From: CAYXRK01 sp964467615
GTDB taxonomy: Bacteria > Hydrogenedentota > Hydrogenedentia > Hydrogenedentales > GCA-2746185
Reading direction: 5' to 3'
DNA: 15,761 bases
Assembly (NCBI GenBank): GCA_964467615.1
Contig: CAYXRK010000108.1
Location: 1 to 15,761 of the forward strand
Under the pieces are notes generated by a model. That model searched no databases. It was not told the DNA's origin and saw nothing but the letters and a program-made list of their open reading frames with translations. The translations under genes and the position numbers were made by a program. This document shows, piece after piece, positions 8,211 to 14,325 of this stretch (positions within the stretch are counted from its first letter, which is position 1; every line of letters begins with the position of its first letter).

Positions 8211-9190
8211 TGCGTCGAAGAATCCTCCTCATTGGATGCGGCTACGTCGCCGGGCGCGGGCCGGACGGTGTAGGTGGGTCTTTCCATCAGTCGGAAATGC
8301 ATTCTTGCGATGTACTCGCCGATGACTCCTAGCGAAAAAAGCTGAACGCCGGAGAAAATGGCAATGGTTGATGCGAGGAAGGCGAAGCCGGGCACGACGC
8401 GTCCGTAGACCAGAAATCGCGCCACGGTAAAAACCAGTATTCCGATCCCGAACAAGGTAAACACGAATCCTACGAGGCTCGCGAATTGGAGCGGAACGGT
8501 GCTGTACCCAGTAACCATGTTCAACGCGTGCGTGAGAAGTTTTCGAAACGTGTAGCTGGACGCTCCGATCGTCCGCGCATCGTGTTGGACGGGGACGGCG
8601 GCGAACCGAGTGGTGCCCCACGTCAGCAGCACGTCGATGGAGACGTACGAGCCCGTGTAGTTGCGGAACGCTTCGCGAAGGTCGGTCCGGAATATTCGGA
8701 ACGCGCTCACGCTGCGAGCGACGTTCACACCCATACTCGCCTGGAGCGCGAGCTTCGTAACTCTGGACGCGAGGTCGCGCCATAGTCCGTGTTGCTCCGT
8801 CTGGGGCGTGCCATAGACGACATCAAACCCTTCGGATAGTTTTGCCAAGAGTTTGGGAATCTCTTCAGGCGGGTGCTGAAGGTCGTCGTCTAACGTCGCG
8901 ATGAGGGGGAAAGAGGCCGCGCGAACACCGCAGAGCAGCGCGTTGTGTTGACCATAGTTACGCAGGAGATCGATACCGCGAATCCAAGGATGCTCGGCGG
9001 CGAGTTCACTTACGACGGCCCAACTGTTGTCGGGGCTGCCGTCGTTGACGAGGATCAGTTCGTATTCCTCAGCGATCTCGTCGAGGACAGGCTTTAGGCG
9101 CGCGACGAGCGGGCGGAGCGAGTCCTGGCTCCTGTATACGGGAATGATGACACTCAAGCGCATCGGGGCCGGAATCCTTGGAAAGCGCAT
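8207..9190 (-). CDS. Polyprenyl-phosphate glycosyltransferase, GT2 (DPM1/GtrB/CsbB-like)
   Basis: A 327-residue GT2 enzyme expected to move a sugar from a nucleotide donor to polyprenyl phosphate on the cytoplasmic face. Visible features are LSVIIPVY (12-19), ILVNDGSPDNSW (46-57), the metal-binding LDDDLQHPPEEI (100-111), and a C-terminal pair of membrane helices (about 235-260 and 268-294) followed by GEYIARMHFRLMERPTY (291-307). That closing pattern is typical of GtrB/CsbB/ArnC-type enzymes. It heads a minus-strand unit and overlaps the next methyltransferase by four bases (ATGA). Start choice: ATG at 9190 has no Shine-Dalgarno sequence; the internal ATG at 9163 begins MRLSVIIPVY like most relatives and has AAGGA about 11 bases upstream, so it is a serious alternative. 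The product could feed the YfhO-type protein at 3720-6356. The sugar cannot be told from sequence. Confidence 0.92.
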   Translation of the reverse strand: MRFPRIPAPMRLSVIIPVYRSQDSLRPLVARLKPVLDEIAEEYELILVNDGSPDNSWAVVSELAAEHPWIRGIDLLRNYGQHNALLCGVRAASFPLIATLDDDLQHPPEEIPKLLAKLSEGFDVVYGTPQTEQHGLWRDLASRVTKLALQASMGVNVARSVSAFRIFRTDLREAFRNYTGSYVSIDVLLTWGTTRFAAVPVQHDARTIGASSYTFRKLLTHALNMVTGYSTVPLQFASLVGFVFTLFGIGILVFTVARFLVYGRVVPGFAFLASTIAIFSGVQLFSLGVIGEYIARMHFRLMERPTYTVRPAPGDVAASNEEDSSTQ

Positions 9191-9236
9191 GACGGTACCG
9201 CGCGTGTGCCGTGTCGTTCAAGCCCAATCAGGAACG

Positions 9237-9250
9237 AACGCATCAGCGTT
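9237..9250. promoter_or_regulatory. Perfect 14-base dyad in the divergent spacer
   Basis: AACGC-ATCA-GCGTT sits in the 94-base gap between the divergent GT2 and Nudix genes. It overlaps the first two bases of the candidate -35 element of the Nudix promoter. It could be an operator; a chance dyad of this size is also possible. Confidence 0.25.
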
Positions 9251-9278
9251 GAGCAATTTCGATGCGTGCTGGTAGACT
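9249..9278 (+). promoter_or_regulatory. Candidate promoter giving a leaderless Nudix mRNA
   Basis: TTGAGC (9249-9254), an 18-base spacer, and TAGACT (9273-9278), each four of six matches to the sigma-70 consensus. The -10 element ends six bases before the ATG at 9285, so transcription would start at or next to the start codon. No Shine-Dalgarno sequence precedes that ATG, which fits leaderless translation. Confidence 0.4.
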
Positions 9279-9284
9279 TCGGGC

Positions 9285-9815
9285 ATGAGCGTGAATTTTG
9301 GAATTTTCCCGTGGAACCACTGTCCGGTTTGCGGTAAGAAGACGATTCAGGCAGATGACGGCCAGAGCACTCGGCCGCATTGTCCCGATTGCCGGCGGTT
9401 CTACTATTCGAATCCGACACCGGCGGCGTGTTGTTTTCTGACGAACGAGGCCGGCGAGTTGTTACTGGTGCAGCGGTCGGTAGAGCCGCGGCGCGGCATG
9501 TGGACGTTGCCGGGGGGGTTTGTAGAACTTGGCGAGACTACCGATCAGGCGGCGATTCGTGAATTGAATGAGGAAACCGGGCTGGTCGGATCGAACCCGA
9601 AGCTGTTCGCGGCGAGCACGCGGCCGAGCAAAATGACGGGCGGGATTGTCGTGCTGGCGTATTCGGTGACGGAGTGGGAGGGGGAGATGATTGCGGCGAC
9701 GGACGCTATGGCCTTGGGTTTTTTCGCGCGCGATGCGCGTCCGCCGATAGCGTTCGAGGTGCATATCGATCTGATTGGGCGTTACGATGCGATGCGCGAC
9801 GCGGGGCAACTGTAA
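9285..9815 (+). CDS. Nudix hydrolase with N-terminal zinc ribbon
   Basis: A 176-residue protein. Residues 13-36 form a zinc ribbon, CPVC (Cys13, Cys16) and CPDC (Cys33, Cys36). Residues 78-100 are a perfect Nudix box, G-x5-E-x7-REL-x-EE-x-GL, with the metal ligands in R92-E93-L and E96-E97. Upstream lies RRGMWTLPGGFVELGE, typical of ADP-ribose/NADH-pyrophosphatase-like and broad Nudix enzymes. The ribbon-plus-Nudix layout is found in NudC-related proteins, but the SQPWPFPxS signature of true NADH pyrophosphatase is absent, so specificity is open. It would hydrolyse a nucleoside diphosphate linked to another group in the cytoplasm. A role with nucleotide-sugars is possible but rests only on the neighbours. 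The 130-base gap to fliW suggests it is not part of that operon. Confidence 0.9.
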   Translation: MSVNFGIFPWNHCPVCGKKTIQADDGQSTRPHCPDCRRFYYSNPTPAACCFLTNEAGELLLVQRSVEPRRGMWTLPGGFVELGETTDQAAIRELNEETGLVGSNPKLFAASTRPSKMTGGIVVLAYSVTEWEGEMIAATDAMALGFFARDARPPIAFEVHIDLIGRYDAMRDAGQL

Positions 9816-9881
9816 AGGGCCTCCGCTCTGGCCTAACTGTTGACGGCTTGCGGCGACTCTGCGCGGTTTTCGCATTTCGGC

Positions 9882-9910
9882 TTGCGAAGAGACGGTTATT
9901 CAGGCATACT
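9882..9910 (+). promoter_or_regulatory. Candidate sigma-70-type promoter for fliW-csrA
   Basis: TTGCGA (9882-9887), a 17-base spacer, and CATACT (9905-9910), each four of six matches to consensus. Transcription would start near 9917 and leave a leader of about 29 bases carrying the GGA-rich ribosome binding site. It lies in the 130-base gap after the Nudix gene. Prediction by eye. Confidence 0.4.
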
Positions 9911-9932
9911 CGTAGGGCATCGATCCGCGAGA

Positions 9933-9946
9933 GGGAGGAGCAAGGA
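9933..9946 (+). promoter_or_regulatory. fliW ribosome binding site with clustered GGA motifs, possible CsrA target
   Basis: GGGAGGAGCAAGGA contains three GGA triplets (9934-9936, 9937-9939, 9944-9946) across the Shine-Dalgarno sequence and into the fliW ATG. CsrA binds A(N)GGA motifs and represses by covering ribosome binding sites. GGA overlaps any Shine-Dalgarno sequence, so the cluster is suggestive only. Confidence 0.35.
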
Positions 9947-10419
9947 TGCGCCTCGAGACGAGCCGCTTTGGGCCGCTCGAAATTGATGACTCGACGGTCA
10001 TCACGTTCACTCATCCGATTATCGGCTTTCGGGAATTCCGCCGATTCGTGTTGCTCCCGGGGCCGAACGGCGCGGCCATACGCTGGCTGCAATCCTGCGA
10101 CGACGCGACGCTTGCGTTCATCTTGATGGATCCGCGAGACGTTATAGACAGTTACTCCGTAAAACTTTCCGATCATGAACTTTCCGAATTGGCGGTATCG
10201 GATCTGTCGAAGCTCGACGTGTACACGCTCGTGGTCGTACCGCAGGACAAGACCCAAGTGCGCACGAACCTGAAGGCGCCGATCGTCATCAATCCTAAGC
10301 AGCGCCTCGCAAAGCAGACGATTATGGACAGAGCGGACTATCCGGTGCAGTTTTACTTGACCCAGGCGGGGGGCGGGGCCGCACCCGAGGAGGCGACGAA
10401 TGCTCGTTCTCACGCGTAA
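9946..10419 (+). CDS. fliW: Flagellar assembly factor FliW
   Basis: A 157-residue protein of normal FliW length. It shows the FGPLEID (8-14) opening, ITFTHPIIGFREFRRFVLL (19-37), FILMDPRDV (58-66) and the family hallmark NLKAPIVINPKQRLAKQTIM (108-127). FliW binds unassembled flagellin and also inhibits CsrA; when flagellin occupies FliW, CsrA is freed to repress flagellin translation. The last 15 residues are a flexible Gly/Ala-rich tail created partly by the 20-base overlap with csrA, which starts inside the fliW frame and implies translational coupling. A good GGAGGA lies before the ATG. The gene pair is the standard partner-switch module and shows that the cell makes flagella. Confidence 0.96.
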   Translation: MRLETSRFGPLEIDDSTVITFTHPIIGFREFRRFVLLPGPNGAAIRWLQSCDDATLAFILMDPRDVIDSYSVKLSDHELSELAVSDLSKLDVYTLVVVPQDKTQVRTNLKAPIVINPKQRLAKQTIMDRADYPVQFYLTQAGGGAAPEEATNARSHA

Positions 10420-10621
10420 GGAAGATCAGAGCATCATGATCGGGGACGAGATCGAGGTGAAGCTCCTCGACATCAAGGAGAACCAGGTCAAATTGGGCAT
10501 CATCGCGCCGAGGGAGATTGCGGTGCATCGGCGGGAGGTCTATCTGGCGATTCAGGAAGAGAACACGCGCGCGGGGGCGGGCGCTACGCTCGAAGACGTA
10601 GCGCAGTTGATTTCTCGATAA
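10400..10621 (+). CDS. csrA: Translational regulator CsrA
   Basis: A 73-residue RNA-binding protein. MLVLTRKEDQSIMIGDEIEV and the core NQVKLGIIAPREIAVHRREVY (28-48) are canonical, with Leu4 and Arg44 at the RNA-contacting positions known from E. coli CsrA. The C-terminus (about 49-73) is longer than the 61-residue E. coli protein, as in FliW-regulated CsrA proteins, whose extension is involved in FliW binding. The gene overlaps the end of fliW by 20 bases, with GAGGAGG before its ATG inside the fliW frame. Expected targets are leaders with GGA motifs, above all flagellin mRNA, which is not in this window. Confidence 0.97.
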   Translation: MLVLTRKEDQSIMIGDEIEVKLLDIKENQVKLGIIAPREIAVHRREVYLAIQEENTRAGAGATLEDVAQLISR

Positions 10622-10630
10622 CAGCAGGCC

Positions 10631-11263
10631 ATGGAAATTATCATTGATGGACAACCGGGATTCTTGCCGACGACGCAGCCGGTTTCGTTGTCGAGCGTGT
10701 TGTCGGACATCAGCGATCACCTCGAAGCGCAGCGCCGGGGGATGTTGGGGATCGTGGTGGACGGCGCTTCGATCGCAGCGGACGATTTGGAGGGCGCTTT
10801 GGCGGGAAGGTCCATCGAGTCGGTACTGTCGGTTGAGGTCCGTTCGGAGGCGCTCGCGGAGTTGGCGGCGGCGCGTATGCAGGCGGTGAAGGACGTGTTG
10901 CCGGAACTCGAGAATGCGTGCCGTCAGTTGGCGGAAGTGTTCTCGAGCGGCGCTGAGGACGAAGCTTACGGCCAGTTCGACGAATTGGCCGGTGCGTGGG
11001 TGGCGTTGAAGGAGCAACAGCGGCAGATTGCGCGCGCGTTGGGCGCGAATCTGGATGAGATCGTCGAGAACGATGATGTATTGCGCGCCCATCATGAGAA
11101 ACTTTCCCGCTTTCTGACCGAGGCGGGGCAAGCGATAACGTCGCGCGACCAAGTGCTCATGGCGGATCTGCTCGAATACGAATTCGCGCCGCTTGCCGAG
11201 CGCGAGCGGACCGTGCTCGAGACGTTGGATTTGCTCCTCAAGGAACGGTCAGCGGGCGCATGA
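10631..11263 (+). CDS. Unknown protein in the fliW-csrA operon
   Basis: A 210-residue soluble acidic protein that I do not recognise. Residues 1-70 look like mixed beta/alpha (EIIIDGQPGFLP, MLGIVVDG, VLSVEVRS). Residues 70-207 are almost wholly helical with heptad-like leucine/alanine spacing, so probably a helical bundle or coiled coil. There is no signal peptide or membrane segment, and one cysteine. It starts nine bases after csrA with only a weak upstream AGG, so translation is probably coupled. Its stop overlaps the start of the 994-residue glycosyltransferase (ATGA). A helical protein in this position could be a flagellar chaperone (FlgN/FliS-like in role) or an adaptor between flagellin and the glycosyltransferase, but no sequence motif proves either. 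Confidence 0.85.
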   Translation: MEIIIDGQPGFLPTTQPVSLSSVLSDISDHLEAQRRGMLGIVVDGASIAADDLEGALAGRSIESVLSVEVRSEALAELAAARMQAVKDVLPELENACRQLAEVFSSGAEDEAYGQFDELAGAWVALKEQQRQIARALGANLDEIVENDDVLRAHHEKLSRFLTEAGQAITSRDQVLMADLLEYEFAPLAERERTVLETLDLLLKERSAGA

Positions 11264-14244
11264 GCGGGCCGCGCGTCCTCACGTTTAATTTCCACGAGCC
11301 GTATCTCTGCCTCATGGCGAAGATGGGTTTGCCGTTGTTCGTCGGCTCGTATGACGCTCCACCGCTTGCGCGGGCATGGCAGACGAAGTTTCGCCCCGTA
11401 CCTCCCAATGTCACGATATTGCCAGAGCGACAATGGCGCGACGAATTGCAGCACGGCGAGTTTCAGGTGGTCATCGCGCAAAATGAAATGAACGCGGCGG
11501 ACGTGTTCGATGGGCCGTGCGCGAAGATCGTCGTGTGCCACAACCGGCGGAACTTTCTCGAGTTGGCGATGACGCCGGAAAATCGCGCGGCGTATGGGGC
11601 GTTGCTCGATCGGCTTCGTGAAGCGTTTACGTTTGTGTTTATTTCGGATTCGAAGCGAAAGAGTTATGGGTTCGACGGCGAGGTGATTCTGCCTGGAATC
11701 GACGTGGACGAGTATGGGGGTTATCGAGGAGACGTTTCGGCGGCCCTGATCGTTGGGAACGCGATGCGCGCGCGGAATGCCATGTTCGATGTGGATTTAC
11801 AGGATCGCGTCCGCGCGGGACTTCCGAGCCGGGTCGCCGGGGAAGACCCGCAACGATCGAACGCAACGCCGACGCGGGATTTCGCCGATCTGTTGGAGTT
11901 GTATCGCTCGCATCGATGTCTGTTGCATGTGACGCGCGAGGAATTCGAGGACGGGTACAACCTTGCACTGCTCGAGGCGATGGCGACGGGGATACCGATC
12001 GTTTCGCTCGCGAATCGTACCTCGCCGCTGACGGATGGCGAGGATGGTTTTGTATCGGGGCAAGAAAACGTGCTTCGCGAAAGAGTGAAGCTCCTGATTG
12101 ACGACCCAGGGCTCGCGGTGAAAATGGGTCAACGCGCGCGGGAGACCGTGAGGGAGAAATTTCCGATTGACCGCTTCACTGCGAGGTGGAAGCAGGTGAT
12201 TCAGCGTGCGGCGGATGAGACGACGCGCTTTGCGTCAGGCCAAGCGCGGGCAGCGAAACAACTGAACGTTCTGCTTGAATACACGGCGGGGCCGTTCACG
12301 ACGGGGCGATACTTTGAGCGGGCGCTACGCGAATCGTGCAACGTTGTGACGATGGGGCCGCGGTGTCCCGAGGCGATGCTGCGCCAGTGGGGCTTTGAGG
12401 GCCCGATTCCCGAGTACGGCGAGCAGGACGTTCCCATCGACGCTCCAATGCCGTATGCCGACGCGATACGGCGCGTGCCAAGTGGATTTCGTCCCGATCT
12501 GTTCGTCTACGTTGATTCAGGCAGGCCGTCGCTCGCGCCGGGATTGGAGCAGTTGGCGTGTCCAAAGATTTGCTATCTCATCGACACGCATATTGACGCG
12601 CGATCGCGGATCGAGATCGCGAGGGCGTTCGACGGAGTGTTTATCGCGCAGAAGGGGCAGTTGGAGTTGTTCCGACGGGCGGGGATTCGGCACGTGGCGT
12701 GGCTGCCGCTGGCGTGCGCGCCGGAGTTGTACGACGGGACCCCGCGGGCGCGGGATTTGGACGTCGCGTATGTCGGCAGCCTGAACGACGCGGACGGGCG
12801 GCGCAAACGTCTGCTCGACAGCGTGCGCGAACGTTTCCCTAATTCGTTCATTGGTAAAGCCTGGCCGCGTGAAATGGCGGAAATCTACTCGCGGGCGAAG
12901 ATCGTCGTGAACGCGGCGGTGAACCGGGACGTTAACATGCGCGTGTTTGAGGCGATGGCCGGCGGTGCGCTGTTGATTACAGACGAGGCCGACGGGCTCG
13001 AGGATATGTTCCAAGACGGCGAACACCTTGTCGTGTATCGCCGCGACGAGGATGTGCTTGGCCTTGTTCAGCATTATTTGGCGTCGAACGCGGAGCGCGA
13101 GCGGATCGCAGCCGCTGGTCGCGATCTCGTACTCCGCAAGCACACCTATGCTCGCCGCACGGCGACGATGCTTCGCACCCTTGAATCGGGCGCAAACAAC
13201 GCGAAACTCGAAGCGGGCGGCTACTACGCGTCGTCCAGACCTGAACTGGTCCCTCATGTGCCAATCACTGCGCAGCGAATTCTCGACGTCGGTTGCGGGG
13301 CGGGCGCGTTCGGGAAAGCATTGAAAGACCGAGGCGCGCGCGAGGTCGTTGGGATCGAGGTGGTGCCAGACGCATACGAGCGCGCGCGGCTGGTATTGGA
13401 CGACGCTATTTGCGCGAGCATCGAAAACATCGAGTTGCCGTTCTCGGACGCGTACTTCGATTGCGTAGTCTGCGGCGACGTGCTCGAGCATTTGGTCGAT
13501 CCTGTGGTGGCGCTTCGGAAGCTGACGCGGGTACTGCGGCCGGACGGTGTGATCGTAATCAGCATTCCGAATGTGCGGTTTTATCAAGTGGTGAATATGC
13601 TGGCGGAAGGACGTTGGCAGTACGCCGATTCGGGCATTATGGACCGCACGCATTTGCGCTTCTTTACGAAGACGGAGTTGTTGGAGCTCGTATCGAACGC
13701 GGGGTTGGAATTGAAGGGCATCGGACCGCTATCGATGGCCCCGGAACATTTTCTGGCGCCGCCGGTAAATGGCGACCTTACGATCGGGCGGATGACGCTG
13801 CACGGCGTGACGCCGCAGGAGTATGAGGAATTTCGCGTGTTTCAGTATGTGATCATTGCGTCGCCGCGGGTAAAGACGCGGATCGATCAGGACACAGTCG
13901 GAGATGTACTTGCCGAGGCGGATCGTGCGAGGGAGGAAGGCCGGTACGGAGAAGCGTTCGACGGGTACATGGCGGCGGTGGACAACGAATTCGACAATGC
14001 GGCGGCGCTCTCCGGGGCGGCAACTATCGCCACAACCCCGGATCAATTGAACAGGCTTGAGCCTGAACTGCGCCGGTTTGTCGAGTTTTTCCCCGCGAAT
14101 GCCGATATGTCGATTACGCATGCGCGCGTGTTGTTGGCGCTGGGCCGAAAGGATTTGGCCATCGCACGGATTGAGGAAACGTTGGGACTATTTCCAGATC
14201 ACGTAGAGGGCCGCGCGCTGTTGGAGTCGGCCATTTCCGCGTGA
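11260..14244 (+). CDS. Four-module protein: two GT-B glycosyltransferases, methyltransferase, TPR-like tail
   Basis: A 994-residue cytoplasmic protein. Module 1 (about 1-320) is a GT1/GT4-type GT-B fold with LLEAMATGIPIVSL (Glu239 in the donor-site EA motif), then DGEDGFV and the REKF helix. Module 2 (about 335-655) is CgeB-like (Glyco_trans_1_2): LLEYTAGPFTTGRYFERAL at its start, KICYLIDTH, DVAYVGSL, and RVFEAMAGGALLITDE (Glu564). Module 3 (about 655-870) is a SAM methyltransferase with RILDVGCGAGAFG (673-685), GIEVVPDAYE, CGDVLEHL and LRPDGVIVISIPN, plus DRTHLRFFTK. Module 4 (about 880-994) has two or three TPR-like helical pairs (EEGRYGEAFDGYMAAVD, LGRKDLAIARIEETLGLFPDH). The protein would add two sugars, or one sugar from two sites, and methylate the product; TPRs may hold the protein acceptor. 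Overlap (ATGA) with the unknown fliW-csrA operon gene ties it to the flagellum. Flagellin as acceptor is inference. Confidence 0.9.
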   Translation: MSGPRVLTFNFHEPYLCLMAKMGLPLFVGSYDAPPLARAWQTKFRPVPPNVTILPERQWRDELQHGEFQVVIAQNEMNAADVFDGPCAKIVVCHNRRNFLELAMTPENRAAYGALLDRLREAFTFVFISDSKRKSYGFDGEVILPGIDVDEYGGYRGDVSAALIVGNAMRARNAMFDVDLQDRVRAGLPSRVAGEDPQRSNATPTRDFADLLELYRSHRCLLHVTREEFEDGYNLALLEAMATGIPIVSLANRTSPLTDGEDGFVSGQENVLRERVKLLIDDPGLAVKMGQRARETVREKFPIDRFTARWKQVIQRAADETTRFASGQARAAKQLNVLLEYTAGPFTTGRYFERALRESCNVVTMGPRCPEAMLRQWGFEGPIPEYGEQDVPIDAPMPYADAIRRVPSGFRPDLFVYVDSGRPSLAPGLEQLACPKICYLIDTHIDARSRIEIARAFDGVFIAQKGQLELFRRAGIRHVAWLPLACAPELYDGTPRARDLDVAYVGSLNDADGRRKRLLDSVRERFPNSFIGKAWPREMAEIYSRAKIVVNAAVNRDVNMRVFEAMAGGALLITDEADGLEDMFQDGEHLVVYRRDEDVLGLVQHYLASNAERERIAAAGRDLVLRKHTYARRTATMLRTLESGANNAKLEAGGYYASSRPELVPHVPITAQRILDVGCGAGAFGKALKDRGAREVVGIEVVPDAYERARLVLDDAICASIENIELPFSDAYFDCVVCGDVLEHLVDPVVALRKLTRVLRPDGVIVISIPNVRFYQVVNMLAEGRWQYADSGIMDRTHLRFFTKTELLELVSNAGLELKGIGPLSMAPEHFLAPPVNGDLTIGRMTLHGVTPQEYEEFRVFQYVIIASPRVKTRIDQDTVGDVLAEADRAREEGRYGEAFDGYMAAVDNEFDNAAALSGAATIATTPDQLNRLEPELRRFVEFFPANADMSITHARVLLALGRKDLAIARIEETLGLFPDHVEGRALLESAISA

Positions 14245-14254
14245 CGACGAAGGC

Positions 14255-14286
14255 GTGGGGCAGGCAGCCGAGGGCGGCTGCCCCAC
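14255..14286. repeat. Long intergenic hairpin, REP-like or terminator
   Basis: GTGGGGCAG (14255-14263) pairs perfectly with CTGCCCCAC (14278-14286). Inside, CCG can pair with CGG around an AGGG loop if three bases bulge, giving about 12 base pairs. It lies 10 bases after the stop of the 994-residue gene. No T tract follows, so it is either a Rho-assisted transcription end or a dispersed palindromic (REP-type) element. No second copy was seen in this window. Confidence 0.55.
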
Positions 14287-14325
14287 ATGCGCTGAGTCGA
14301 GGTCTGAATTCTTGAGGTAACAATC

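Noticed and set aside
9163..9165. Start of the GT2 gene at the internal ATG (9163) instead of 9190
   Set aside because: Not truly excluded: it has the better Shine-Dalgarno sequence, but spacing is long. The longer form was kept and the alternative recorded.
9813..9838. Sigma-28 (FliA)-like promoter, TAAAG...GCCTAACT, before fliW
   Set aside because: The spacer is one base short and the -10 half matches GCCGATAA poorly; it also overlaps the Nudix stop codon. Flagellar context alone does not justify it.
10322..11152. 276-residue open frame on the minus strand
   Set aside because: It is antisense to csrA and the following gene and has no recognisable domain.
12517..13653. 378-residue open frame on the minus strand
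   Set aside because: It lies wholly inside the glycosyltransferase gene and is Arg/His-rich without any motif; typical antisense shadow in G+C-rich DNA.
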